Notes: generated from the letters alone by a model not told the origin. DNA of 64,000 nt from Patescibacteria group bacterium (GCA_026004435.1 BPJD01000002.1:62001-126000); one strand, 5' to 3'; shown: positions 27,882 through 36,698, counted from the stretch's first letter. Numbers and translations are program-made.

Positions 27882-28388
27882 TCAATTAGAAGTTGAAACT
27901 GCTAACATTTCATTAATATCATCTAGGATTGTTCTAATAGTATCTTCGCTCAAATTGTGTTTTTCTTTTAGAAATCTTGAAAACATTAGTTGTTGTTTTT
28001 TAATCTGAAGGTCTGTCGATAGGTTAGTAATTTGTCCTATGTTTTTATCATTAATATAATTTTTGAAGATACAAAACTGAAAAAATCTTCTTATGCTTGA
28101 GATTCTTCTGTCAATTGTACTTACAGGAACTTTTTTGGCAAACAAGTCTGTTTTATATGATTCTAATAGGTCTTTGTTAAGCCATTTAAAAATAGAGATA
28201 GAATCTTGCGCAGTAGTGCTGTTGTGTTCTATAGCTTGTTTTAAAGCCCAATATAAAAAATGTTTAGTGTCAGAAATATAGTTTCTAATACTTGACTTTG
28301 CTATGGGATTATCTGCTAATTTATTTTGGTTAATTAGATAACTCTTAAATAAACCAAGTATATTAGATATATTAGATGTTTTTTTCAT
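27882..28388 (-). CDS. Stand-alone tyrosine-recombinase core-binding (SAM-like) domain protein
   Basis: 168 residues. The central part SSIRNYISDTKHFLYWALKQ...LLESYKTDLFAKKVPVSTIDRRISSIRRFFQFCIFKNYINDKN matches the N-terminal core-binding domain of XerC/D-type integrases. The catalytic domain with R-H-R-Y residues is completely absent; the gene ends after a helical tail. It can therefore bind DNA but not cut it. First gene of the operon that ends with the giant modular protein. It could be a regulator or an accessory factor for recombination at the surface gene, or a decayed integrase that has been retained. No intact partner recombinase is adjacent. Confidence 0.75.
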   Translation of the reverse strand: MKKTSNISNILGLFKSYLINQNKLADNPIAKSSIRNYISDTKHFLYWALKQAIEHNSTTAQDSISIFKWLNKDLLESYKTDLFAKKVPVSTIDRRISSIRRFFQFCIFKNYINDKNIGQITNLSTDLQIKKQQLMFSRFLKEKHNLSEDTIRTILDDINEMLAVSTSN

Positions 28389-28397
28389 ATACTCAAA

Positions 28398-28426
28398 TCA
28401 TAATACAATAATAATAGAGTTGTCAA
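28398..28426 (-). promoter_or_regulatory. Promoter of the giant surface protein operon
   Basis: On the minus strand TTGACA (plus 28421-28426), a 17-base spacer and TATGAT (plus 28398-28403). The -10 box ends nine bases before the ATG at 28388, again suggesting a leaderless start. Confidence 0.75.
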
Positions 28427-28835
28427 GAGTTATTTTGATATATTTTGAGATATATAAAGTTTAACGACTGTGTGCTGTTTTAAAAGTAGAGAAGAGCTTG
28501 TAGTATTATATAATTATATTTAAATTATTTCCCGCATTATGTTTATGTGTCACTATGGAGGTTTATAATGTATATATTTACTTATAGTAATTATATCCTG
28601 GTATAAATATTAATCTGATTTGTGTTTGTACAATTTAATTTAATTTAATTAAAATTTAAGGTGGCTTTTGAGGTGTTCTTGTTATTAATTTGTTATCTTA
28701 GTATAAAGGCTTAATTTATAATTTTATTTATATTTAATTCATAATTTAATTTGAGGCTTAAGGTTAGTTTGACTGTTTTGTATTTTTCTATACTCTTTTA
28801 AGCATTCGTAAATAAAATATTCTAAAATATTAAGA
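28427..28835. other. AT-rich intergenic gap between divergent operons
   Basis: About 410 bp with no protein or RNA gene that I can support. ATATATCTCAAAATATATCAAAAT-like direct repeats lie just upstream of the leftward promoter (about 28430-28460) and might bind a regulator. TAAAAT at 28823-28828, seven bases before the rightward ATG at 28836, is the probable -10 box for that gene. Confidence 0.5.
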
Positions 28836-29828
28836 ATGAAGAAATTTTTTTCTATTTTCTCAGGTGTATTATTTTTCATTTTTTTTGCAGAAAGTGTTTA
28901 TGCTCAAAGATTAAGTTTATCTATTTCACCACCTTTGGTTGAGTTAATTATTAAGCCATCAAAATCTGTTTTAGTTGCTTTTACTATTACTAATAACTCT
29001 GATCCTGTTTTATTAAAAATTAATCTAAAAAGTTTTAAGCCATTATCTGATACTGGCACTATTCTAGTTAAGGAAGGGTTAGAGGGTCCAATTAATTTTA
29101 ATTTGGAAAACTCTGTTATAGATTTCTCTAAACCTTTTATGCTTGATAAAAATCGAAAAGAACAAGCATTGCTTAAAATCTCTGTTCCGCCTAATGCTCC
29201 TGAAGGAGACTATTATTATACTTTGCTTGTAGAGTCTATTCCAGAACAGGGTTTAAACTCGACCTCGGTTGTTAATAAAGCAAGTATTGGAGCTAATATA
29301 ATAATAACTGTAACAGACGATGGTTCTATTGAAATAAAGCCTAAAATAGCCTTTTTTGGTGTGTTGCCAGAGTATAAAGTTAATCTTTTCGGCCGTAACA
29401 TATATATATTTGATTCTTTTTCTGAGATTCCGGTTATCCTAAAGGTTGCTAATACTGGAAAAAACTTTTTTCAGCCTAATGGTTTGATAACTGTTGAAGG
29501 TCTATTTGGTCTGACAAGCAGTTATTCTCTTTTGCCCCAAAATGTATTGGCTTATTCTGATCGCATAATCTATGCTTCAGACTCTGCAGGAGTAATTAAA
29601 AAAGATTATAAAGACAAAACAGTATCTTATGTGTTATCAGATCTTATTTTTGGCAGGTATAAATTAAGAGCTGAGTTAAGTTTTGGTCAAAATAATGATA
29701 GTAAATTATTTGCAGACTCTGAGTTCTATGTTTTTCCAATAAAGATAGCTTTGGCTGTTGCAATAGTCTTTTTTGTTTTTTTTATCTTAAAAGCTTTTTT
29801 TATTAATAAAAAAAGTAAAGATGCCTGA
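28836..29828 (+). CDS. Secreted membrane-anchored protein, DUF916-like
   Basis: 330 residues. Signal peptide 1-24 (FSIFSGVLFFIFFAESVYAQ), then beta-sandwich sequence: LSISPPLVELIIKPSKSVLVAFTITNNSD, then ISVPPNAPEGDYYYTLLVE, and a C-terminal membrane helix (IKIALAVAIVFFVFFILKAFF) with a basic end. The layout matches DUF916/WxL-associated envelope proteins that face outward, and it resembles the 34065-35078 protein in organisation. The start overlaps the next gene (comEC part) by 8 bases at the 3' end, so both are in one operon. Function in the envelope is inferred only. Confidence 0.7.
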   Translation: MKKFFSIFSGVLFFIFFAESVYAQRLSLSISPPLVELIIKPSKSVLVAFTITNNSDPVLLKINLKSFKPLSDTGTILVKEGLEGPINFNLENSVIDFSKPFMLDKNRKEQALLKISVPPNAPEGDYYYTLLVESIPEQGLNSTSVVNKASIGANIIITVTDDGSIEIKPKIAFFGVLPEYKVNLFGRNIYIFDSFSEIPVILKVANTGKNFFQPNGLITVEGLFGLTSSYSLLPQNVLAYSDRIIYASDSAGVIKKDYKDKTVSYVLSDLIFGRYKLRAELSFGQNNDSKLFADSEFYVFPIKIALAVAIVFFVFFILKAFFINKKSKDA

Positions 29829-30627
29829 TGTTAATTATTTTGCTAATATTAATACACTATATTTGCATCAACCTTATGCAAGTTTGTTAAACGGGATAAT
29901 CTTTGGCATAGAGCTTAAAACTTTAGAAGAATTTTTTTTACAACTTAAAAAGGTTGGTTTACTGCATATTGTTGTTTTGTCAGGAATGAATATAAGTCTT
30001 TTATCTGCTTTTGTTTCAAGACTAACTATTAGATTTGGCAGATATATCTCGAGTCTGTTTAGTATAATAGCTATCATTTGTTTTGTTTTATTTGTAGGAC
30101 CTGAAGCCCCAATTGTAAGAGCTGGAATTATGGCGATTATTGCTCACGTAGCAATTATATATGGATTTAAAACTTATTCTTTATATCTTTTATTTTTATC
30201 TGCAGTTATTTCTTTATTAGTAAAACCAGATTGGTTAATGAGTATCTCTTTTCAGCTTTCATACTTTGCTGTTTTAGGTATTGTGCTTTTCTCTAAGAGT
30301 TATAAGAGGGTAGATGGTTTTATTAATAATTTAATCCGTGACCTTAAGATTGAGTTGCGCACTTCTTTATCAGCCCAAGTCTTTACTTCTCCTTTGATAT
30401 TTTTATACTTTAAAGAATTCTCATTGATCTCGCCTATATCAAACCTTCTTACTGCAGGTTTAATTGCTCCTATTATGATTTTAGGTTTTTTATCTGCTTT
30501 TTTAGGAAGTATTAATTATTATCTTGGTCTGCCATTTGCTTGGTTAGCTTATGGTTTGTTGCGTTACTTAGTTTTTGTAATTGAGGTTCTTGCAAATATT
30601 CCATTTGGATTTTTTGATTTTAAATAA
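29821..30627 (+). CDS. comEC: ComEC, competence (membrane channel) part
   Basis: 268 residues. Contains the Competence domain: GLLHIVVLSGMNISLLSAFVSRL near residues 41-63, then VGPEAPIVRAGIMAI and SISFQLSYFAVLGIVLFS. All are typical of ComEC/Rec2, the inner-membrane channel for incoming single-stranded DNA. The N-terminal OB-like domain is lacking. The protein stops at a TAA (30625-30627), but the following metallo-beta-lactamase part continues in the same reading frame just 3 bases later. So this is the first half of a gene interrupted by one stop codon. Confidence 0.9.
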   Translation: MPDVNYFANINTLYLHQPYASLLNGIIFGIELKTLEEFFLQLKKVGLLHIVVLSGMNISLLSAFVSRLTIRFGRYISSLFSIIAIICFVLFVGPEAPIVRAGIMAIIAHVAIIYGFKTYSLYLLFLSAVISLLVKPDWLMSISFQLSYFAVLGIVLFSKSYKRVDGFINNLIRDLKIELRTSLSAQVFTSPLIFLYFKEFSLISPISNLLTAGLIAPIMILGFLSAFLGSINYYLGLPFAWLAYGLLRYLVFVIEVLANIPFGFFDFK

Positions 30628-30630
30628 GCT

Positions 30631-31536
30631 ATGTTAGATCAGGGAGTTAATAGTAAATCCTTTGTTTTGTCGGTCTTGTTTTCTTTATTTATTTTATGTT
30701 TTTATATAGTTAAGTATTCTTTTTTTACAAACGATTTTTTTGTTGTCTGTGATGTTGGCCAGGGTGATGGTCTCTACTTTAGAGTTAATAATAATGATAT
30801 TATTATTGATTCAGGTTCTGGAAGAGATATGTTGTATTGTTTGGGAAAGTATATGCCGTTTTGGGATAAAAAAATTGAGTTGGCTTTGTTAACACATCCT
30901 CAAAAAGATCATTATGGAGGATTTTTATTTATTTTAGATGAGTACAACATTGACAGATTTATTTTGCCGTCTGTTTATAATTCTAAGGCAGAAAGTTATA
31001 AACAGTTTCTATCAAAGTTGTACAGTAAAGCTGTTATTAAAAAAGAAGTCTTGTTTTCTGGTGATTATATTAATATTGGAGACTCTGCTGTACTTTTGCT
31101 GTTCTGGCCAAGCAAAGGTTTTGTTAATGAAAACATTGTTAAGAGTAATGCTTTAGCCTTTGATAATAAATACTTTTATGATACAAGCCTTGATCTGAAT
31201 CTATTTTCCTACACAGGGCTATTTTATACAACTAAGGGGGATAAGAGGGTTTTACTAACAGGAGATATTAACAAAGAAATACTAGTTTCACTGCTGAAAC
31301 AATATAACTCACTTGTACAACAGGTTGATTACTTAAAACAACCTCATCATGGCTCAAAAACAGGTTTTGATGATAAGATTTTTAACTTAGCAAAGATAGA
31401 TAATGTTTTGATAAGTGTTGGAACAAGCAATCCTTATGATCATCCTAGTGATGATCTGATTGATTATTTAAACTTAAATAAAATCAATTTCTTAAGAACA
31501 GATATCCAAGGAAATATTGTTATCAACTTAAATTAA
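30631..31536 (+). CDS. ComEC, metallo-beta-lactamase part
   Basis: 301 residues. Two N-terminal hydrophobic segments, then the MBL-fold domain of ComEC: VCDVGQGDGLYFRV, IIDSGSG, THPQKDHYGGF (H-x-Q-K-D-H; the second His of HxHxDH is replaced by Gln), KQPHHGSKTG and DHPSDDLIDYL. In ComEC this domain is proposed to degrade or process the incoming strand. It is in the same frame as the upstream part, separated only by TAA-GCT. Restart at the ATG would yield a split ComEC; alternatively the stop is a recent mutation. Confidence 0.88.
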   Translation: MLDQGVNSKSFVLSVLFSLFILCFYIVKYSFFTNDFFVVCDVGQGDGLYFRVNNNDIIIDSGSGRDMLYCLGKYMPFWDKKIELALLTHPQKDHYGGFLFILDEYNIDRFILPSVYNSKAESYKQFLSKLYSKAVIKKEVLFSGDYINIGDSAVLLLFWPSKGFVNENIVKSNALAFDNKYFYDTSLDLNLFSYTGLFYTTKGDKRVLLTGDINKEILVSLLKQYNSLVQQVDYLKQPHHGSKTGFDDKIFNLAKIDNVLISVGTSNPYDHPSDDLIDYLNLNKINFLRTDIQGNIVINLN

Positions 31537-31578
31537 TATATTGTATTCGTGATATTAACTTAATTTGTAAATAACTTA

Positions 31579-31632
31579 ACGGATAAATATCTGATATAAA
31601 TTATATTGATATATTAATTACTTTATATCCGT
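31579..31632. promoter_or_regulatory. Imperfect palindromic site upstream of the PaaX-like gene
   Basis: ACGGATA (31579-31585) and TATCCGT (31626-31632) are perfect inverted repeats flanking AT-rich sequence with further ATAT-type symmetry (31588-31613). Its place directly upstream of the promoter makes it a candidate operator for the downstream regulator. Confidence 0.4.
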
Positions 31633-31645
31633 TTTTAAATATAAC

Positions 31646-31673
31646 TTGACAATTAATAAATCGTTTGTTAACT
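31646..31673 (+). promoter_or_regulatory. Promoter of the PaaX-like/comEA pair
   Basis: TTGACA (31646-31651) and TTAACT (31668-31673) with a 16-base spacer. The -10 ends nine bases before the ATG at 31683, which favours that start over the upstream one at 31665. Confidence 0.55.
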
Positions 31674-31682
31674 TTTATTTAT

Positions 31683-32444
31683 ATGGGTATTAGAGATAAT
31701 CAGACAAAGATTTTGTTAGGTCTTTTTTTGCTGGGTTCTGAAAAGCTTGAGGCTGTAAAACTTAATGAGACCTTTTGCCAAATAACAGATCTTACAATGA
31801 ACGAACGAACAAAAGGTTTTTTATCTGTTCTAGTTAAAGAGTCTTATATTGAAAAAGTAGAGAGTAATGAGAATGGATCTGTTTATAAGTTAGCAGATAA
31901 GGGTTTTTATTTTCTATGCACTAAATTTCCTTTTGTAAGATTTCTTAAAGATAATTGGGATGGCAAATGGAGAATAATCTCGTATGAGATACCAGAAGTT
32001 AAGAGGCATTTAAGAGACAGATTAAGAAGAGAGATGGAAGGTTGGGGTCTGGGTCCTTGGCATAGATCATTTTGGCTTACTCCTCACCCTATTATTGAGA
32101 ATTTAAGAGATTTAGTCTTAGGAAAAGAAGAGGAGCAGTATGTCCAGGCTTTTACAGCAGATCATTCATTTGGTGATAAGATTGTTTTGATAAAAAAAGT
32201 TTTTAAAATTGATGACCTTGAGTCTCAATATAAATCTTTGTTTAAAAAATGGTATGAGGTTTTATCAACAAACGCAGAAAATCTAGAAAAATTTAAACAA
32301 GTGATAGCAGAGTATGTTGAGGTTTTAAAAATTGATCCTGGTCTGCCTGTTAATATTTTAGGTAGTGCTTGGATTGGTTTAGAAGGATGGAAATTATTTA
32401 ATGAAATAAAATCATTGCTTTATAAATCAAATAATAATGGATAA
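31683..32444 (+). CDS. PaaX-like transcriptional regulator (Cas2-like middle domain)
   Basis: 253 residues from the ATG at 31683. An N-terminal winged-helix segment (residues about 1-85) precedes WDGKWRIISYEIPEVKRHLRDRLRREMEGWGLGPWHRSFWLTP, which is the ferredoxin-like middle domain of PaaX that also resembles Cas2. A C-terminal helical region resembles PaaX_C. PaaX-type proteins are DNA-binding repressors. No CRISPR array or other cas gene is present, so a Cas2 label would be wrong. It overlaps comEA by 8 bases and is sandwiched between comEC and comEA, so control of competence genes is a reasonable inference. Confidence 0.82.
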   Translation: MGIRDNQTKILLGLFLLGSEKLEAVKLNETFCQITDLTMNERTKGFLSVLVKESYIEKVESNENGSVYKLADKGFYFLCTKFPFVRFLKDNWDGKWRIISYEIPEVKRHLRDRLRREMEGWGLGPWHRSFWLTPHPIIENLRDLVLGKEEEQYVQAFTADHSFGDKIVLIKKVFKIDDLESQYKSLFKKWYEVLSTNAENLEKFKQVIAEYVEVLKIDPGLPVNILGSAWIGLEGWKLFNEIKSLLYKSNNNG

Positions 32445-33138
32445 TCAGATTAAGGTTTTGACTGATTTTTTTTACAAACATAGGTTTGATTTAATTTTTG
32501 GCTTTGCGATCTTATTTATTGTTGGTTTTAATCTTTATATCTACTTTGATCTTATGAAATCTGTTCAGAATAATGAAGTAGTAGTAAATAAATCTGATCA
32601 GGTTAAAAAGGAAACAGTTGTTCATGAAGTAGTGGTTGATGTCTCAGGCGCAGTTGTTAACCCGGGTATCTATGTTGTTAAAAATGGAGCGAGGATTAAG
32701 GATTTAGTTGATCTGGCAGGAGGTTTTACTTACAATGCAGATAAAGATTTTTTTTACCGCAACTTTAATTTAGCTTACCCTGTCTATGATGGTCAAAAGA
32801 TCTATGTTCCTTATAAATCTGATATTTACAGAGGTCTAATTCAGGAGCCAAAAAGAATCTTTGATTTTACAGGTTATGGCCAAGGAGTTTCTAGTATGGC
32901 AGTTGTTCCAAGTATTGCTCCGACTCCATCTGATTTGAGTGTTGTTGCAGAGCAGACGGAAAAAATAAATATTAATACAGCAACGAAAAAACAATTGGAG
33001 TCTCTGCCTGGCATTGGTGAAGTGACAGCTCAAAAAATTATTGATAACAGGCCTTATTCTTCGGTAGAAGAGCTTTTGCAAAAAGGTATTCTTCGTCAGT
33101 CAGTTTATGATCAAAATAAAGATAAGTTTAGTCTATGA
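32437..33138 (+). CDS. comEA: Competence protein ComEA (SLBB + helix-hairpin-helix)
   Basis: 233 residues. N-terminal membrane helix (FDLIFGFAILFIVGFNLYIYF). Then the SLBB domain VVDVSGAVVNPGIYVVKNGARIKDLVDLAGG (about 68-98), a proline/serine linker and the DNA-binding HhH pair ININTATKKQLESLPGIGEVTAQKIIDNRPY near residues 182-212. ComEA captures double-stranded DNA outside the membrane and passes it to ComEC. With comEC and the pilus genes this completes much of a natural transformation system. Tail-to-tail overlap of 6 bases with the next minus-strand gene. Confidence 0.95.
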   Translation: MDNQIKVLTDFFYKHRFDLIFGFAILFIVGFNLYIYFDLMKSVQNNEVVVNKSDQVKKETVVHEVVVDVSGAVVNPGIYVVKNGARIKDLVDLAGGFTYNADKDFFYRNFNLAYPVYDGQKIYVPYKSDIYRGLIQEPKRIFDFTGYGQGVSSMAVVPSIAPTPSDLSVVAEQTEKININTATKKQLESLPGIGEVTAQKIIDNRPYSSVEELLQKGILRQSVYDQNKDKFSL

Positions 33139-34065
33139 TACTTTTTGAATACTAGTTGCGGCCTTTTTTGCTGGTAGTTGTGGCTTATAAATTTGTATTG
33201 CTGTAATTTTGTTTTTTGCTTTATTTTCTATTAAATAATATATAAACATAGCCTCCAGTATAAAAAATATTTCTAAAAGGTGATTTTTAAGTATTTTAAG
33301 CCAGATTTTAAGATACTGGTCAATTAAATACCACCAGTTGTAGCTGTTAATCCTTAGTGTGTAGCTTAATGGGCTTTTTTGATTGTTGTAGATGGTATAA
33401 CCTGCTATTCTTAAATTGTCTTTTGTGCTTTTTTTTAAACTAAAGCTGTAGTTGCCTTGATTATCTGCATCAGTTGTTACTGCATACTTTTCAGTTTCTT
33501 GAGCAAAGACTGATTTTATGAAGGGGTTGTTTGTAGCTGTATCTTTGAAAAACTTGATCGTAACTTTTTGGTTGGGTATTGTCTGTCCTGATATTAATAT
33601 TTCATCATTTTCTAGATAGATAGGTTTTGATAACGATAGTGTGGGAGATAAAATAATAGGTCCAATCTCAGCGCCTGATTTAAGTAGAATAGGCAAGCAG
33701 GTTAGGTTTGTTGTTCTTCCAAATTGGTCAGATGAGTTAAGGCAGACCTCTTTTAGGTTTTCAGGCGCATAGTTGATTATAAAGTTAAAATATCCGTTTT
33801 GTTCAGATAAAGTAGTGTCAGAAAGTCCTGTGCTTGTAAGAAACACATATGATAGTGGTGATGTATAGCCATAAATTCTTATATAGGTTTTAAGACCAAT
33901 ATTAGCAGAGATATTAACTTGTGATGATTTTGTGGTGCCTAATACAGTTTTTTCTGTTGGTATTGTAAATCGCTTTTCTGCTTCTTGTTTAACTAAGTAT
34001 AAACTTGTTGCAGAAATAATTAACGATAGAAAAGCTAATGTTATTATTTTCAGAGTAGTGTTCAT
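33133..34065 (-). CDS. Membrane-anchored surface protein with Ig-like domains
   Basis: 310 residues. A hydrophobic N-terminus (IITLAFLSLIISATSLYLV) and a membrane helix near residues 262-284 bracket an extracellular region. That region has two beta-sandwich stretches (IRIYGYTSPLSYVFLTSTG and ILISGQTIPNQKVTIKFFKD) resembling carboxypeptidase-regulatory or bacterial Ig-like folds, including AVTTDADNQGNYSFSL. The basic tail is cytoplasmic. Last gene of the 36664-33133 surface operon and overlapping the stop of the previous gene by one base. Function is unknown; probably structural. Confidence 0.65.
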   Translation of the reverse strand: MNTTLKIITLAFLSLIISATSLYLVKQEAEKRFTIPTEKTVLGTTKSSQVNISANIGLKTYIRIYGYTSPLSYVFLTSTGLSDTTLSEQNGYFNFIINYAPENLKEVCLNSSDQFGRTTNLTCLPILLKSGAEIGPIILSPTLSLSKPIYLENDEILISGQTIPNQKVTIKFFKDTATNNPFIKSVFAQETEKYAVTTDADNQGNYSFSLKKSTKDNLRIAGYTIYNNQKSPLSYTLRINSYNWWYLIDQYLKIWLKILKNHLLEIFFILEAMFIYYLIENKAKNKITAIQIYKPQLPAKKAATSIQKVS

Positions 34066-35078
34066 TATTCATCTCTTTTTTCCAGTTTTTGTTTTAACTC
34101 CTTTATTAGTTCTGTTTCTTCTTCTAATTTTTGCTCTAGTGCTTGTTTGCTTGCAATTGCAGCTAAATAAAATCTTCTGAGCAAGAAGATTATAATGATT
34201 ATTAGCAGCAAGACGACTGTTGCTTCTTTGTAGGGAAATATATAAAGTTCTCTCACTGCTGATAGAGTTTTTTGATTGTCTCCATAAACAGCCTTAAGTT
34301 CTACTTTATATTTTCCAATCATCCATTTTTTCCCAATATTGTTTGTGTATACGCTTATGGCTGCTGGAAATATATTTTTCTCTTCTAATTTTTGCGACTC
34401 AATTAGGTTTCCAAATATGTCGTATACATTTACGCTTCCTAGAGGTCTAATATGTATATCTCCTGTGTTGGTGATCTCTGTATCAATTGTTATTGGCCCG
34501 TATTCTAAAAAGTTAGGTACACTAAACTTTGTTATTGAGGCTGATTCTTTTACTTCGCCTGCAACCTTAATATAAAGCAGAGCATTGATTTGCTGGCTTG
34601 CTGCTGCAATACTGCCTGTTTCATTTTCAGACGGAAGTCTTGGGTCTGTCTCAAAATAAATGCTGGCATAGTGTCCACCAGGAACTGCGTCTGCTGGAAC
34701 TTTGATCTGAGCATAAACTATTACTTTGTCTGATGCAGGTATTGTTGCTCTTTCAAAAGGTAGTTCTATCCAGTTTTTTGCAGAGTATCTTATCTCAGTT
34801 TCTGTTGGAAAATCAATAAACTCTGGAATGTTGTCTTTGCCTCTTACAATAAAGTCTCTTGTGCCTAACTTTCCTTGTATTGGTGATAATGTTCTATTTA
34901 AAAAAGCAACAGGCACAGTTTTGGTTTCTCCAGGATTTACTACTATCTCTTGTCTTGCCGGGTAGGCTAATAAATCAATAGACTGTGCAGACACTACTGA
35001 AGTGGTATTTATTCCAATTATTAATGCTGTTAGTAATAAAGTTGTGTATTTTTTTATTTTGTTTATTTTTACTTTCAT
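34065..35078 (-). CDS. Secreted DUF916-like envelope protein
   Basis: 337 residues: signal peptide (TTLLLTALIIGINTTSVVSAQ). Then YPARQEIVVNPGETKTVPVAFLNRT, and KVPADAVPGGHYASIYFETDPRL, the conserved strand-turn of DUF916 (WxL-associated) proteins. A C-terminal membrane helix (EATVVLLLIIIIIFLLRRFYL) and a charged coiled-coil tail follow. Same architecture as the 28836-29828 protein. In Firmicutes such proteins sit beside WxL-domain proteins; here the neighbour upstream (35096-36664) takes that place. Likely part of a surface complex. Confidence 0.72.
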   Translation of the reverse strand: MKVKINKIKKYTTLLLTALIIGINTTSVVSAQSIDLLAYPARQEIVVNPGETKTVPVAFLNRTLSPIQGKLGTRDFIVRGKDNIPEFIDFPTETEIRYSAKNWIELPFERATIPASDKVIVYAQIKVPADAVPGGHYASIYFETDPRLPSENETGSIAAASQQINALLYIKVAGEVKESASITKFSVPNFLEYGPITIDTEITNTGDIHIRPLGSVNVYDIFGNLIESQKLEEKNIFPAAISVYTNNIGKKWMIGKYKVELKAVYGDNQKTLSAVRELYIFPYKEATVVLLLIIIIIFLLRRFYLAAIASKQALEQKLEEETELIKELKQKLEKRDE

Positions 35079-35095
35079 ATTTTTTTCTTTAGACT

Positions 35096-36664
35096 TTAAA
35101 ATATAGCTGTTGCTACATATTTAACAGTGTTGTAATAAAGTCCTGCCGGTTGGGTATTTGAGACTGATAATCTGAAACAAACAAATGCAGATGATTTGTT
35201 TACTGGTGCGCTGGCTGTCATAATAGTTTGTTTAGTCTCTTGTGTTGTTCCTTCTCTTTCTCCGGTATCAGCTATTTGTTTGGCGCAGAATGTCCCTGTG
35301 CAGGTTCCATCGCTATCAGAGTATTCAAATACAGCATCTGTTCCAGATAAATTGTCTAGTGAGTAGCCAAAACCATGATTTGTTGCTGTGTTCCACTCAT
35401 CTTTTGTAGTCTGGGTGCAGGATCCATTATCGCAGGTTGTGTCTGCAATACAGGTTCCTGAGCCAAAGGTATAGGTTCCAGAGCTGGGTGATGTTCCTGT
35501 ACAAGTATTGCCATTAAGCCCGAGTTGGTCGTCTTCTTCAATAGTTACAGCATAGCCATTAGGAGCATTTGTTGAGACCTCAAGGTACTGAGCTGCATCA
35601 AAAAATGCTGACCAGCTAGTAATACTGTTATAATTTATAGCATAAGGTTGAGAAGAGACATCTAAAGAGTTTAGGCCGCAAACAGATGTTGGCGTTGAGG
35701 TAAAGGTGCATCCGCTGCTGGGATTTAAGTTTGTTTGAACTCCGCAGACCTTAAAGGCTATTGATTCTTCCACTTTTACTGATACAAAGACTCCCTCTAC
35801 AGGAGCTACTTTTAGTGTGCTTTCGTCAACTGTTGTTCCTCCGCTGGTTTGTGTTTCAACTATAACACTGTATGTATCTGCTGTGCCTCTGGTGTGTCCA
35901 GATGCAGGAGCTGGATTGATAAATCTATATCTTGGGTCAGTTGCATCTCCAATAGTAAAGGTAACAGTAGAGCTGCTGGTTATTGTATTGGAAAAAGAAA
36001 TAGTTATTATATGATAGCCAGAGCTGTAACTTAAGGTTGTTCCTGTTTTGGTAATACCTGATACACTTTGGATATAGGTATCAATATTTGAGTTAGTTAG
36101 TAAAGCAGAATCGAAGCCAGTGTCGTCTGGAGCTCCATCATTGTAATTAGTTGTAGCTGCTGGAATTTTTACAACAATTTGTCCGCCGTTTACAGTGCTC
36201 TGAGGCTGAAATGATATTGTGTGTCTGGCTGATTGTGAGGCAATAACTAAATCATTTTGGCTGACTGAGTTAGATAAGGCTGGATCAAACTGAAAAGAGC
36301 CTCCTGATCCTGAGTTAAGAATTGCTGTAACTGTGAAATCTCGATTATCTATACAACCTAGAGCAGTTGTGCTGTAAAAACAAACTTGGTCGTTGGGAAA
36401 TAAATGATTAAGGTCTGTATCAGGATTGCCAGAAGAATCAATTGTTGCAGTAGATGCTCCTGAGGCAATACCTCCTGTACCTACGCCTGCTCTAAAAGAT
36501 AATCTTGAGTTTGTTAGTGTCACAGATGCATTTTGCAGTGAGGGGTTAACCTGAGCAAATACTTTATTAACTGGCAGAGCCAAAAATATCAAATTCTGCA
36601 GGATTAAGAATAAAACTGTTGCTAAAGATACTATTTTTTTTGTCTTTAGTTTGATTTTTATCAT
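35096..36664 (-). CDS. Secreted surface protein, cysteine-containing C-terminal domain
   Basis: 522 residues with a signal peptide (SLATVLFLILQNLIFLALPVNKVFAQ). The rest is Ser/Thr/Gly-rich beta sequence. Cysteines are paired in short loops (CFYSTTALGC, CTGTFC, CDNGSC). The last about 170 residues share an arrangement with the 39212-39952 protein: NGYAVTIEEDD, then WNTATNHGFGYSLDN, and an ending RLSVSNTQPAGLYYNTVKYVATAIF. The shared ending suggests a WxL-like attachment or assembly domain. No LPxTG sortase signal or C-terminal anchor is visible. First gene of a three-gene surface operon with a TTGACA -35 box at plus 36699-36704. Confidence 0.65.
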   Translation of the reverse strand: MIKIKLKTKKIVSLATVLFLILQNLIFLALPVNKVFAQVNPSLQNASVTLTNSRLSFRAGVGTGGIASGASTATIDSSGNPDTDLNHLFPNDQVCFYSTTALGCIDNRDFTVTAILNSGSGGSFQFDPALSNSVSQNDLVIASQSARHTISFQPQSTVNGGQIVVKIPAATTNYNDGAPDDTGFDSALLTNSNIDTYIQSVSGITKTGTTLSYSSGYHIITISFSNTITSSSTVTFTIGDATDPRYRFINPAPASGHTRGTADTYSVIVETQTSGGTTVDESTLKVAPVEGVFVSVKVEESIAFKVCGVQTNLNPSSGCTFTSTPTSVCGLNSLDVSSQPYAINYNSITSWSAFFDAAQYLEVSTNAPNGYAVTIEEDDQLGLNGNTCTGTSPSSGTYTFGSGTCIADTTCDNGSCTQTTKDEWNTATNHGFGYSLDNLSGTDAVFEYSDSDGTCTGTFCAKQIADTGEREGTTQETKQTIMTASAPVNKSSAFVCFRLSVSNTQPAGLYYNTVKYVATAIF

Positions 36665-36698
36665 ACTTAATTTTATTAAAAAATGAAATTAAGTTCTT

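Noticed and set aside
28427-28835. Hidden small RNA gene
   Set aside because: The sequence is low-complexity AT with no stable stem; only promoter elements at the ends can be supported.
31683-32444. Cas2 or CRISPR system
   Set aside because: The Cas2-like region is the middle domain of a PaaX-type regulator with an N-terminal winged helix. No repeat-spacer array or other cas gene is present.
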